Assembly: GCF_010093535.1 (NCBI RefSeq) | Contig: NW_022985179.1 | Coordinates: forward strand, 624,395 to 688,394 | Origin: Lindgomyces ingoldianus | Lineage: Eukaryota; Ascomycota; Dothideomycetes; Pleosporales; Lindgomycetaceae | DNA: 64,000 nucleotides | Direction of reading: 5' to 3' | Shown here: positions 33,991-46,503 of the stretch, piece after piece | Numbering within the stretch: position 1 is the stretch's first letter | How the letters are laid out: each line of letters starts with the position of its first letter | Notes under the pieces: generated by a model | What the model saw: the letters and a program-made list of their open reading frames with translations, nothing else | Database searches by the model: none | What the model was told of the DNA's origin: nothing | Translations under genes and position numbers: made by a program

Positions 33991-36900
33991 GACACAATTA
34001 AAGACCTTGATGGGCTGAACAGGGAGAGGAATTGAAGCAAGACGTGTATATGGGAAAAGTCTTGAATGCGATGGACGAAGCCAAGGATATTTTCGATTCT
34101 CACGGTCACGCTTTGCGTTTTGATGTCAGTGTACAAGTATGAGAACTCTTGCAATTTCATGATTGAGCTTTTAGGCTCACTCCTAAATCGAATCGATTGC
34201 CTGCTTTGACACTTGAATGAAGATGGAGATGGGAAGTCGAGGTAACACGCATTGGGTTATTCATCTCATAGCTAACACTACAACAACCATGGCCATGTCT
34301 ATAGCTCGGACCGAGTCCCTTCCACTAATCTCGCTCTATCAATCTTTATAATCAAGTTCCAGCCCTGTAGTATGACATATCCACTTGCCTCAACCCCCTA
34401 AATTCCTCCCGTTTCGGATCTTCATCCCGGTCCAAATTGTAAAAAGAGCCTCCAATCAATCCCAAGCCCCCAATATCCCGGTGGCTAAAACCTCGCATCG
34501 AATCCGTACTGGCTTCCTGTCTGGGCAAGTATCAGAGAGTATTGAACCCGAAGATGTGGTTCGGCGGCTACAAAGTGGAGCACGGAACGGGGCGGGAAGG
34601 ATTGAGATCCTGGGTGGCAGAGAGGAAGGCTTCACATCGTTGATGGGATGGATGGGTGGATGGGTGGGTGGGAGAGGAGGCAATAATGCTTTCTAATCTA
34701 TGCCGTTCCTTAGCTGAAGAGAAATTGTAGTTGGAGGAAAGCACCTAGTCTCGTGGACGGACCAAGAAAAGCAGCGCGGTAATAATAGCTCGGAGTATTC
34801 GATACGCCGAAATACAGCAGAACAAAAAGGCTCTATTGCTCATTCAGAATAACGTTAGCCCTAACGCCACAATTATCGGAGTTGGTTTCTCAAACACGCC
34901 CAAAAGAATGCACAGACGCCACACAAGTTTACGTGGTGTGCTTGGGCTGAACCACTTGCAACTGCCGAATACGACATCCTCATTGAAACTTCCGTTACCC
35001 CAACAACATCGGCCCTTTTGTTCAGGTGTGAGGTGGAGAGACCAATCGGCATGCCGATGGCGGTGAGACATGGCAAGGAAGCGCTTCCGAGCTCGCCTAC
35101 GCTTTCCTGTTTGTCTGTGAGTGTGGCGGACGAGGATCTTGGGCCTCCCTTTCCGATGACTCAGCTCGGGTGTTGAAACGTATTTTAGCTTTCAGGAGAT
35201 GCTTGAAGCTGGGCAGAACTCGTTGAGGATTCGCAAGCTGTGGGGATTTCGGGGTTGAGGAGATGAATATCGTAATATCAGTAGGATCTAGAATTCAAAA
35301 GGCGCGCTTCAGGTTTTGACAATGCGGAGCTTGAGAACCTAAGCAAAGAAGTCTTTGCATTGTGGAATTCTAAGTTGAATATCCGAAGCTACAACAGATC
35401 TGTGTAAAGTGGAAGGAAGAGAGATTGTACACTTAGGTTGAACGGAACGATCACCCCTTGGTTCCTGCAAGGAGCCCAACCGATGACTTTGACCCGTTCA
35501 TGCCACACTGATTGACCTAAGCATAAAACCAGAGTCACTACTTCTCTTATTGCTCTCTTTGCTCCTCTTCGCGGACCTTTTCCGCGAAAAAACATAAAGG
35601 GTCTATCATCACACAACTGCCCCTAAGATATGGGTACCAACTAAACAATAAAGATTAGCTCTGTAGTAAGGACGGCCACCCACTTGAAAAAAAATTATTT
35701 ATATAAGGTTTGGCATGTTGTAGCCTCTCTCCCTCCCACTGCAATCCCAGCTGTCTTAGGGACCCCCATCTCTCCAAGTAGCTCCTCTAGCTCCCAAGAG
35801 CGGCCGGTAAATACCTGCTCATTCGAAAGCCGATATTATGATTGTGTTTAGCTGCAATGCTTGTAAAGAGGGTTATTAGCTGCGAAATACGCGGGCTTTG
35901 ATATCAAATCTGGCACAAAGTCCAAGATTTTGCGTCTTGTGATGTTAGACGGAGTCGGTACCGTAACTTGTAAATCACAAATCAGACGTTGGAACCTCTA
36001 ATCGCATGTGAGAGGCTTCATAAATATATTGTTAACATAGCATGCTGTAGTGGAGAGTAAACTTTGCAACCCTGCTCTATATCCAACCCTTTCCGTTAAT
36101 TTAAATAGAGAGGAATTGTCATATTCGCACCACCCATGGGTTATCCGCAAGATGGTCTTTTCTTTAATTATGTTTCTAGGACAAGATAAAAAGTTGACAG
36201 GATACAAGAGGTGGTTGGAAAGCTCTGAGTGTAGGCTAGATCAAGATATGTGGATTCGATTTTTCTTCACTAAATTAAACAAACGTCCACCTTTGTTAGT
36301 ATATGAAAGAAAACCGTATTTCTAGGTTTCAGTGTGCGTTGAAGCCTGGGTGGAAAGTGGTATATATACGTTGCTCTGTGGAGCGGAACCAACAGCGTAT
36401 TACAACAACTATCGTCAAAAAGAATAGGGAGGATCGCGGTACACTGACTCAGAGCTATAGAGTTTGCGCTAGCATGTTCCTGGCTCCTACCATTTACTCC
36501 TTCAATATTCATTCTTGGTCTTCCTGCGACCAGTTGTTCTTGACTTCCCTCTCAAGTTAGGAAAGAAATTCCCTGATTGAAGTAATAAAGACAACCGTAT
36601 CATTGGAACACTACAACTAATATGAATGCCGCTCGGACTATCTGAAGAAACTTGATGTCCTTACTCAGTTTTTTCGGTTTTCTCCATTTCACTCCGACTT
36701 ATTTCGAAATCGGCTTTAGTTCATCGAAGCGGTAGGAGGACCCCAATACAAGAAATTGTTCCGTATTGAAAATACTCTGAAGAGGCCAAGCCGACCGCTT
36801 TGCATGCTCTATGCAAACTCCAAAGCTGAGGATCGATCTGGTGAGGAGAGAGATTTGATGATCCGAACAGGCATTTTAGCGAAAAATGATGCTCTAGAGA

Positions 36901-39900
36901 TGGGTGAAAGCTGCCATTTTCACCCTGGTACCACTCCTCAGATCATGGGAGGTGCGATCATGATGTCCGAGAAACAAGGGGTTGCAGGTAATGCTTTGGT
37001 AAATAAGCGGTTTAGAAATGTTATAGTGGCGGGTTTGAGCCAGCATAGAGGAGTAGGAGGTTGGGCAGTTGAGAAGTACTTGGAGACTATATTTAGCAGC
37101 CATAATATCGCGGCATTTTTTATGTGTGACGAGTCAAGCGTGAACTTATAATTGAGAATACCCAAGCTAACAGCTGGCTACCGGTGTTGATATCCGGGGT
37201 CCCACAACATGACTCTGTTATCCTTTTGGCCCTTGACTCGATTTCAGTGGGCTATGAATAGGGGCTTCTGAGGAGGTGCAAGATTCAGATGCAAGTGAGC
37301 TCAATTCTTCCATCCTCTTTTTGAAATTGTGATACTTCGATTAGGTGATTATCTGGGTTTAGATGATGCTAGTGCGAATCGTAGTGGTCACGCTCTAACT
37401 CGGACCAGTCTAAACTCGTCGTTATATGTTTCTCCTACCATATATCCGAAAGAAGTGACCGAATCTTGAAGCGCCTAATCGTGCATGTGCACAGGGTGAA
37501 GCGTTGCAGGCTTAAAGTCTCGAGTATAGCACATCTAATATACTCCTGTCGTTGCTGATTTGTTGTGCTCAGTTGCGACATATGTTTGTCCATATTGTCC
37601 TTTTTGTCCGTCATTACTTCTTTCTCTCCTCGTCCTATCTTGTGCTCTAAGTTGTAGGAAAGAGTCGCGCCCGTTGAGCCGCCTCGAACTTGTCAACCCT
37701 GAGGGCCGGGCACCGCTGAAAATGACTTTAGTTGTTCCCAACATGATCAGGAGATGTTCAGGTACTCTGAAAAAACCTACGACGACTCATACCCACCCTC
37801 AGCGCTGCTGGCATATAAGTGGTAGGGGGGATGCCATCCTAATTACTGTGCTTTTTTTTATTTATACAGAATTTTGGACCAACAATTATTCACCTTAGAT
37901 TCACTCTTTACTGCCTTGTTAAACCCCTTCAGGCAATCCTCGGAACATCTTATTAATATCTTCCCTCACAATGAGTGGGGCATGCGTGGTGTGGGCATGT
38001 ACTCCTCTCTCTAAACCGCAAACTCGACCCTTCGATAAGTGCTTTTCTAATATCTGCTTCCAAAGATTGCAGCCATCTCGTTATATCGCTCTTTCAGTAC
38101 TCAACCTCAACCACGAAACCCAAAGCGAGTACTCGTTCGCTCATCACCGTGATTCATCCCAAGTCGTCTTTGTGCTCCTCTTTTAGATTTAAATCTAAAA
38201 AAGCTTCACTACTTGCTCAGCAAGGACGCACTCGTCCATGGTAGGAGGTAGAGGAAGCATTGAATCACATCCTTTGGAGAAACCGAACACTGATGTCACC
38301 CCCCTAGGAATGCCTTACCAGGGAGATCTAGGGATAAGGGACGTCAACAATCCAAATACCACGAATAATCTAGATATCCAAACTATTACGCATGAAGTAA
38401 TCGATTTCATGAAGAGGAAATTATTGGGATCATAACTCATGACCAGCCTTGCGCGTAATACCAATACAGAATTCACAAATGACCTTTGGAGAACCTCACG
38501 CCTGACAGGGATATCAAGGTGTACGAAAGTTTGGCTAGAAAGTAATACAGAGAAGTGGAACGGAAAACTGCCTGGTTGGCACGCTTCTCAGACTTTCCCA
38601 TAATAAGCTCTGACGATGAACTGTATGAGAAGGTGTGGGGACAGTATGAAAGCTATGGCATGTATAATTGCTGCAATGTATGTAATTTGCTTCCATTTCT
38701 AGCGTAGGCAGTGTTGAGGCTATAGCTCGACTCGAATAGGCCACTAATCGACTATGGAATTTAATCTTACAATCCACTCAGTCAATACTGTTCACTATCA
38801 TCAAATATATATTTCAATTGACGACTGCCTTCATGTACATACATTGTCTACAGCAGATGGGGTGTAAATAGGGAGGACATAATGGACACTCAAGGAGTCT
38901 GAGAGTTGTTCCAATGGCGTTCATGATACTTGTGGATGACTGTCCACTTCGGGAATATCTTCGCTCATTTGGCGAGGAGCAGGTCTTCCTCATCACAACG
39001 CAAACTTCGTTCATCTCTTTCAACATCGACCTTTCCTCCATTGGAAATTACCGAAGCCTGGACTTTCATGAATTTGTATTGAGAAGCCTATCAGCGAGAG
39101 AGTCTAGAATCTATCACGATCGAATACCCACACTCTATTGCATCATATTTCAATTTCGTCTTACGAGCCTTCCTGCTTCTTTCCACTCTTGCCTTTTCCT
39201 CCATAATCTTTCGAGTTTTGAGATTGCCCGTGCCACCTCTACGGGAATAGCCACTTGAGGTCATGGACCCGGGATCCAAACACTAAAAAACATTGACGAT
39301 CAGCCATGCGGTTCTCATCGATGAGTATGCTCGAGTTCAACGCAATCTATTTTGGGGGGAAACAAAAGCGAGCATGCACCTTTGTGGGTAGATCCGGCGC
39401 TCTTTGAATTGTAGTTTTATCACTTTTATGACAGACAATTCAATGAACAGAATGGTGTCCTTGCCAGATGCCTGACTTCGCCATTGCATCGAACAAGGCA
39501 TGGTTCAGATTCATCAATGGGAGTGGAAAAGTAGACTTAAACCATACTTACACCACCAGCTGGGAGGATCTCGGACCTAGTTTGTACATCTTCCTATTTT
39601 CGTGCATCAAGCATTAACGTTCTAGTAAAGTTCCAGGTGATGTATACAGCTATGGCTTTAATATGTAACTCTCGGCTGTGACACGGATACCTATTCGTAT
39701 CCTAACTGGACTGAAACAGGTGTCTATCAAACCGTGGACTGAGACTATACACCGGCGAGCTTGGATATTGAGGTGAACGAAAATACGCCTATCGTATAAC
39801 GGGCAACATGTGGTCTGACGAGCACGTGAAACATTCGGAAACTTCCTGTATAAACCCAGTGGTAATGCAAGACCATATCTAGGCTTTGTTACACTGCGTT

Positions 39901-41681
39901 TCTACCTCTCTCGCCCATGCTCTCCTCTTTCGCGCTTGTGTCTCTCTTTTCCCAACATTTCTCTTCGCTGCATTCAAAAGCTACTTAATATCACACCGAT
40001 GGCGTGACTGCCCGGCTGTCGTGCAATCTGCAAAGATTTCTCCTCCCCTCTCGGATCGTCCGGATGCTGTGTTCTTCCAAAATCCCGTGTACGACGGTGC
40101 TACTGCACGACTTGAAACTGTTTCCCGAGCCGATGCAATAAAATCTCCGAGTGTGATACGGGATTTTGCGGAAGATAGGCGTTAGGTTTACGCAAGGGGA
40201 CGAAATGGGGCCTGGGTGGTTTATAATGACAGTTGCCATGCGAACATCCGACCGTCACAACTTAGCGCGGAAATCTATTCCGAGAGAGGTCACACAATCC
40301 TGATCTTCCGTACTATATCCATAGGAATTAGGTTCGCAAGTACTTCTTCGTTCATTTATCCTTGAACATAAGGATAGTTGGTGATTCGTTGCAAGTTCGG
40401 TCTTTAAATAAGTCTATAACACAGTGTCTTAGTTGAGCTCTTACATCCGTTGAATAGCGTAGTATTTATATCCGTGTTCTTCGAGATGCATTGTTCCGCT
40501 TTTGCATTCCGTGAGTGGTTGTTATATGAGCAGCTCCCAGGTTGTGTGGTGCTTGATGTCTAAAGTGGGAAGGTCGATGGTGCTGGAAATAGGACCTAGA
40601 GGAAACGAAAATAGGCAAGAAGATAAGTCGAAGGCCGTTATGCTATGCCCTCACATGAGTGAAAATTCAATCGTCAATAAGGCAGTTGATACAATTCCCC
40701 AGAACCAAGCCTCTTTGCGCTTTCCCAAATCACTCTTCCTACTAAGATTATAAGTGGTTATAGCATTCTGTGAGGGGAATGTAAGAAGTTCTAAAAACAA
40801 ATAGAATCTAGTCCTGTATAAGGTTTTTTGCAGCCAGAAGACTTTCCTTCTCGCTCTTTATCCACTCCCTAGTCTCGCGCTTCTGCTTCCACGCCCGCAG
40901 CAGCTCCAGCTCCTTCATTTCTCAACATGGCGCTTTCCCGTTTACACTCACAACTGCTCTAATACCTTCTTCTATTCCGCGGTAAGGCTCGATAGAACTC
41001 CTTAGCGGTCGCGTAGAAGAGCTAGAGCTTGAACCAAGTTTGACTGTCGGGTCGCTTGATGTGTTACTATTTCCAAGTTCCAAGATTTACTTTTGTAGTA
41101 CACGAAATATCCTTCTTGGATGGTAGCAGAGCATCGGGGAGCTTCTTTCGAGTTTCCTGCTGCGTGCTCTAACCCAGCACCTCTGCAAGCCCCTAGAGTA
41201 CAGTTATCCACGGCGGTAAGGCTGTATCTAGAGTTACTTTGATGAAGGAAAAGAATAATAAAGCTTTAAATAGCAACACTAGCAAATTTAGATCCCAGAG
41301 AGATATCTTATGGCTGCAGGGAGCATCTTTCAATATTTCTAGTTAGTCTCTTCTCGCACTGCTTTCCTGTATCACTTATCTTGCTCCTTCGCGGCGTTTT
41401 CATCCTTCTTCTCCTTCTTTTCGAGCCTTTTCAGAGGAATATCTTCAGCTGTCATAATAGTCTCAACGTGGTGTTGGCAAATTGAAGTAGTTGTGGTAGA
41501 GGAGAGAGCGACTGAAGTTTGAGGGTGAAAGTTGCAGGACTGCCGCTAATTTGCTCGACTCGCCCCTCTCACTTCACAGGACTAATAAATTCAGATCTGA
41601 TTTTCTCCTGTTTTTCACCTGGCTCAAGTTCGCCACGATGTTATCTCGCCTTCTCTACCTTCAACTGACCCATCCGTATCC
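33991..41681. other. Gene-poor region, about 7.7 kb
   Basis: I find no supportable gene on either strand. Features seen: a GGAT/GGGT-rich tract at about 34640-34681, a perfect 20-bp palindrome at 38181-38200, AT-rich sequence over 35600-39900, and a minus-strand stretch near 40955-40810 that reads as a basic helical peptide (ELELLRAWKQKRETREW) without a complete gene around it. A frame near 36800-37151 ending in GGWAVEKYLETI looks protein-like but is isolated. Confidence 0.5.
38181..38200. repeat. Perfect 20-bp palindrome
   Basis: TTTTAGATTTAAATCTAAAA reads the same on both strands. It lies in non-coding AT-rich sequence and could be a cruciform or a protein-binding site, but nothing adjacent supports a role. 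Confidence 0.8.
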
Positions 41682-42830
41682 CTACACACCATCAACATAC
41701 CCTTTCCCCCCGGCCTTAACATCAAACTCCATCAACTGCTTCAACCCACAAACCTCAAACAACTCCTTTGGACTCCACCTCTTCCCATCCTTCTCTACCG
41801 GATCCGTCTTTCCCTTCTCTTTCAACTGTCTCACCGCCGCCCTAACGGCCGGATACACGACCTCAACAGCTAATACTGGGAAAATGACAATCTTATACCC
41901 AATATCCTTCGCTTCCTGGACCGAGAAGTCCGGCGACACACCCCCAGGGACACTATTGAAGAGGCAAGGTGTTGGCGCCATTTCCTCACAAAATCTTTCT
42001 GCCTGCTCTCGAGTTTCCACGCCCTCGAGGAAGGCCACGTCAGCACCGACTTCGACAGCGGCTTTTAGCCGCATCAAGGCTTCATCGTAGCCAAATGATT
42101 GGAGGGAATCAGTGCGCGCTATTAGAATGATATCGCCGCGAGCCGCTTCTCTTGCCATAACCGCTGCTTTAAAACGGCTGATATATTCTTCCAGTGAAAC
42201 CAATTGTTTGCCTTTTAGATGTCCACAGCGTTTGTTTACGACTTGGTCTTCGAGATGCAGGCCTGCGACTCCAGATTGGATGTATTGGGTTACTGTGCGG
42301 CCGATCATGATTGCCCCTAGCCGCTCTTAGCATTTGATTTCGTTATTTAGCGGGGGTTTGAAGTGGTTTTAATAGTGGGAGCCAAGGGGGGAAGAGGTAA
42401 GAAAAAACTTACCTCCGTATCCTGTATCGGCATCCGCAATAAGCGGGACGTCAGGATCAATACCTGCAATCATAGCAGCATTATCTCGCATATCATTCAT
42501 CGTAGCTATTCCCATATCTGCCATCCCTAATCGTGACATCGTTGTCCCAGCACCTGTCTAGAGGTATCGTAGAATTAGCATAATATTGATTGTCCCTCTA
42601 CCTCGTCACAGGATTACCGAGCCAGCCAATATCGTTGATCCGGTATGAGAAAATAGAAAGAAGCGACATGGTCATACCATATAGAGACAATCCACGCCCT
42701 CCTGCAACGCAATTCTCGCCGTATATCCATCATAAACACCCGGGCATCCAATAGTCTTCCCTGGGTCTGCGAGCAACTCTCGAAGCTTTTCGACGGCAGT
42801 TAATCGGTTGGTACCGTTCGTCTGTGCCAT
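41682..42830 (-). CDS. Isocitrate lyase / PEP mutase superfamily enzyme
   Basis: Three exons (42830-42678, 42557-42413, 42316-41682) give 310 aa. The fold is the ICL/PEPM TIM barrel, whose members cleave or form C-C or C-P bonds of small oxo-acids with a Mg ion. Visible motifs: CPGVYDGYTARIA near residue 30, a metal-binding segment DPDVPLIADADTGYGG (about 85-99) and the loop LEDQVVNKRCGHLKGK with the catalytic Cys near 130. IARTDSLQ and NSVPGGVSP follow. Fungal relatives include oxaloacetate hydrolase, 2,3-dimethylmalate lyase and uncharacterised phosphonomutase-like proteins; I cannot choose between these. There is no peroxisomal SKL-type end. The start is the ATG at 42830. Confidence 0.9.
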
Positions 42831-43910
42831 GCTGAATCTGGGTATATCTCTTCCAAGCAAAAGACCAGCAAAACCTTATTCTCAAGTCTTCCTCTCCTTT
42901 CTAAACAAACACCCACCGCAATTAGCAAGGCGACGCTTTGCTCAAAGGGTTATCTACAAGCTCAAATTTCTCAGAGTCAAACATAGAATGAAGAAATATG
43001 GCTGTAAGAATATAGAACACCCGGAGGCATTCCTCAGACAAACTTTTTTGACTCTTCCTCGGTTTAAGAGTCTAGCCTTTCTGACAGTTTGCGGCTTGCC
43101 CCCGCAGTGATGGGTGCATATTATTGCATGGCGTTGCGAGCACGTTGCCGAACTTCGCCGAACAACTTATGGATGTGGAACAAATAGCCCGGTTTGGGAA
43201 ATAGACTGCTGACCTTCCCCAGACTGCACGGTTCGGGTCGGATGTATGCATGCGAGGGTGTTGCCGTAGGTTAGAAGAAGTGCTTTCGAGACAAGGGACG
43301 ATGACCAGGTGGATTACCCTTGTACTGAGAGAAGGTTCGGTTGAGGATGCTGGACATGGTAGAAATTGGCGTAGATTGGAGGGGTACATTATCAGATGGC
43401 CCCGCCCACGCTGGTTGAAGGATGGTGACCATGATAGCTTTCTCATCACTTCTTACATTTTTTTCATATGTATAGGATATTCGGTATCATGGGCCCGCTT
43501 TTCAACTTACTAGATGCTTCTTTTGGTGTTAAAATCTCGCAAGAAGCACGCAGGAATCTCAATATTCCATTGCCTAAGCTCACTCAAAAGCTAAACTCTT
43601 CAAAGCAACACTCTAAACCCAAACATCCAATGTCTCTTAGACCTCCACCCAGCAGTCTTCACCCGCGAACCCTCCAACTACCCTCGCGAAGCCTCTACCC
43701 TCTGCGTGAGCCCCCAGACTTCGGCGACCTTGGTCTTTTCTTGATACCGCGCTCAACCCTGCCCAATACCTCATCCACACACAAGCGAAATAATCAGAGC
43801 GCACTCCTCCCAGTATACCCACCCCGACTTCCGAGAAAAAGTACCACGAGGCTTGAATATTCTTGTTGCAAGAAAGGCGTTCGGATGTGGTTTGCTTCGA
43901 CAAGAAGCTG
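42831..43910. other. Intergenic region left of the hAT-type element
   Basis: 1.1 kb. An overlapping pair of Pro/Ser-rich frames on opposite strands at 43468-43995 has no family features. Nothing is supported. Confidence 0.45.
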
Positions 43911-44550
43911 CAGGGCTTCCAACGGGCCGTACTACGGTCCGTACAAAGTGAACCGTAACGGTCACGTGTTCAGTACGAACGTACTGAGTTCGTGAGCCGT
44001 ACCGTACGTTTAATGATGCCCTAGGTATGGTACGTAGTACAGATTGTATTACCCTTTTAGGAAGTTTGTATACACAGTTATGTTACAGCTATCTAACCCC
44101 TCAGTACCCTAGGATTGGCACGGGGTACATAGGCTCCTAGGCCTCCGTACCTCTGCCTCTAACTCTAAGGTTTACTCTTGTTACCCCCTATCCTGCATTC
44201 CCTCTCTGTGACTTGTGTTTCCTGATTAATACCCCTCACACCACGCCTCTTGCCGCTTTACAGGCCTTATCTAGTCCTATCTGCTCTTGTTACTAGGGAG
44301 AACTAGTTATTTTATAGTTAATTAGACCTTAATCTTGCGTCTTTAGGGACTAATAGTCTTAGCTGTTTTAACTAGAGTACAGTGTACTTTAATTAAATTG
44401 TACTACTCGTACAGATCACGTGAGCTGTAACAGTTACGATACGTACACCTACCTCTCCTCCTCCCTGTCGTACGAACGTACACAAAATCTCACCCGTACA
44501 GGCCTTAAAATCGCCCAATTGTACAGTACTACGCCTCGTTGGAAGCCCTG
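43911..44550. mobile_element. Non-autonomous hAT-type element (MITE), 640 bp
   Basis: Terminal inverted repeats CAGGGCTTCCAACG at 43911-43924 and, inverted, at 44537-44550 are identical over 14 bp, with weaker similarity further in. They are flanked by a perfect 8-bp direct repeat AGAAGCTG at 43903-43910 and 44551-44558. The 8-bp target duplication and the CAGGG terminus are hallmarks of hAT transposons. The interior has no transposase frame, so mobility would depend on a hAT transposase elsewhere. Subterminal regions are packed with CGTAC/GTACG motifs, possible transposase-binding sites. The intact duplication and termini suggest a fairly recent insertion. Confidence 0.88.
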
Positions 44551-45056
44551 AGAAGCTGCCCCCCCCTTTTTTTTAGAATGATCTCGCCGTTGAAGGATTG
44601 AACATCTCTATCGGCCTGAAATCTAGCAAGCTTAAAGTAGAGGATAGAGATCATAGTTTCGAGTTCAGCGAATTAGAGAGGAAGTTTATAGAGTTGAGTA
44701 AAATTACGCAGGCTTTGCTCAAGAATTGTAAAGAGCTGTTCCAGGCGAGGTGTAAACTGAGTAGTATCAAGGTATTCCACAAACCGGATAGGAAGGCGAT
44801 AGTCGCCATTGGAACGAAAACGTCGGGGCTACAATGGTAAGAGTCAGGTGGAAGTGAGTGAGACTTAGATATTATATGCAGGCATGCCCCCCTATTATGT
44901 TGTTCAGTTCCTCCCTGCTGTTGAAGTCATTGATGCTATATTTGGCTGGTCACCTGCCTAAGCTCAAACAGGATGGTCTTCCAGTCCTCCACTTCACAGT
45001 GGTTGATTGAAGTTGAACCCAATGCTCTCTGATAGCGTTCCAGGTGGTCCAGTGGG
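44551..45056. other. Intergenic right of the hAT-type element
   Basis: Starts with a C8T8 run. An 80-codon plus-strand frame without ATG at 44598-44840 (FEFSELERKFIELSKITQ) looks helical and may be a relic of a gene once continuous with the left flank. Not supported as a gene. Confidence 0.4.
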
Positions 45057-46016
45057 CTAATCGTTTGAGAAATCAAAGCTAGTCGCCCAATCGTAATCTG
45101 GGAACATCTGGTCTAGCATAGGCGGTGCATCATAGTTCGATCCATCCCAGGTGTCAAAGTTCATGCCTATTGAATTAGGCTAGAGTTGGCTTATCGCTTC
45201 TATTGGAAACTTGCTTATAGTAGTTGGTGGGCGTAATTCTGCTGGCTCAGTCTCCTGTTATACTGACTCTTTCGATGTATGTTAGTCGCAGTGAAAATCT
45301 GAGGGCCGGACTTGAAAGTTTACGAGGTGTTGCTTGTTCAGTATGCATATTCGGAGGTGCAATGCTTTCCTCTCCACTGTACTGGTTAGACATATTCCCA
45401 AACTCCTCTCTCCAATACCAAAACATATCAAAACTAACACTCATGCTCAACCAAGTCCGCAGTCTTAGCCCGAGAGAGTCAACTCGCCCATCTTTCCTCC
45501 GAAAGGGCTTCGAGCTTCTCCAGAGTTGTCTAAAGCCTCGGAAGGGGAAGCATAGTTTGGCTCCCATGCCTGTTGAAGCCACAGGACCATCCCCGAAAGA
45601 AGGCGAAAGCGACGCAAGCTCGCCTGACGTGTCTGTGGTATTCAGGAAAGACCCAGAGGCTCTCTCTACTTCATTGATGTTCTGAAGATCTAGTGGCTGC
45701 ATATTTGGCATTAGAGCTGACGACATCTGATTCTGGTCATCGCCCGGTCGTATATTCCACTTTAATTGCTCGAGCTCCCGCCGCATTTCCGCATTGGTCT
45801 GTCGCAAATTCCGGGTCGAAGTGGGTAGAATGCAGCATTCCAAGTCAACTCTCTTGCACCGGCTGCATGGACCATGGGGCGTTTTATGTTTCTCAACGTT
45901 GCAACGAATCTACTTGAAAGTTATCATGTCTCGTAATAGGTGATGATTAGAGCGTGGGTCCATTCAACCTTCTGTTGTCTGCACTCGACGCAGGCTTTCC
46001 GTCTCAGAATTGACAT
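45057..46016 (-). CDS. Short Zn(II)2Cys6 transcription factor
   Basis: Three exons (46016-45969, 45909-45268, 45179-45057) give 270 aa. The N-terminal zinc cluster has Cys at 9, 12, 19, 31, 34 and 41, the canonical C-X2-C-X6-C-X11-C-X2-C-X6-C spacing that binds two zinc ions and DNA. The first intron splits the cluster after residue 16, between CVECRQQK and IRC. A short coiled coil (AEMRRELEQLK) for dimerisation follows. The rest is poorly conserved and lacks the large fungal-specific regulatory domain. It ends acidic and aromatic (FPDYDWATSFDFSND), a plausible activation region. The neighbours are an ICL/PEPM enzyme and NAD kinase, so no target pathway can be read from context. Confidence 0.85.
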
Positions 46017-46503
46017 CTTCAAAGATAATGTAACACTCTTTCGGACTACGCAAATCATTCGCTGCTTCAGAAATTCGCGCAAAACACAAGTTAGATGGAG
46101 CATTACCATGTCACATTAAAATTCTCAACCATGTCTGCCTCCCAACAACTGATAGGATCGTCTTCTGCTTCCAACACTTCTACATTCGTCTCCACATCCA
46201 TCTTACTCTGCCTCATACCTCTATGTAATTTCTAAAAATTCTAGGATATCATTTGAGGTGGCCATAATATATTCATCGAAGATGAGAAGGCAAGACAAAA
46301 GAAAATCAAATAACGAGAAGAGTCAAGGTTCCTCCCATAAAGTGGACTGCTGGGACCTGCCCGAGAGGGAGCAAGAGAAAATCCCAGTTGAACTCCTTGA
46401 GACCCTGATACCACTACACCCCGCTCTCCACAAACGCCCCACTCTCTCCACAAGTGTCACACTAAACTCTTCAGCATACATGGCTGCATGTACTCGGTCT
46501 ATG

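Noticed and set aside
37975..38435. Two adjacent plus-strand frames as a two-exon gene
   Set aside because: They abut the palindrome, have no splice consensus between them and no recognisable domain.
40810..40955. Basic helical peptide resembling a transposase or ribosomal tail
   Set aside because: Only about 35 codons, with stops on the upstream side and no terminal repeats or partner exons.
41400..41480. Lys/Glu-rich minus-strand mini-frame beginning MTAEDIPLKRLEKK
   Set aside because: 27 codons only, no context; could be chance in purine-rich DNA.
41551..42090. Plus-strand 179-codon frame
   Set aside because: Antisense shadow of the ICL/PEP-mutase exon, whose minus-strand frame has clear family motifs.
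43468..43995. Plus-strand 175-codon frame running into the hAT-type element
   Set aside because: It crosses the element border, is Pro/Ser-rich and has no family signature.
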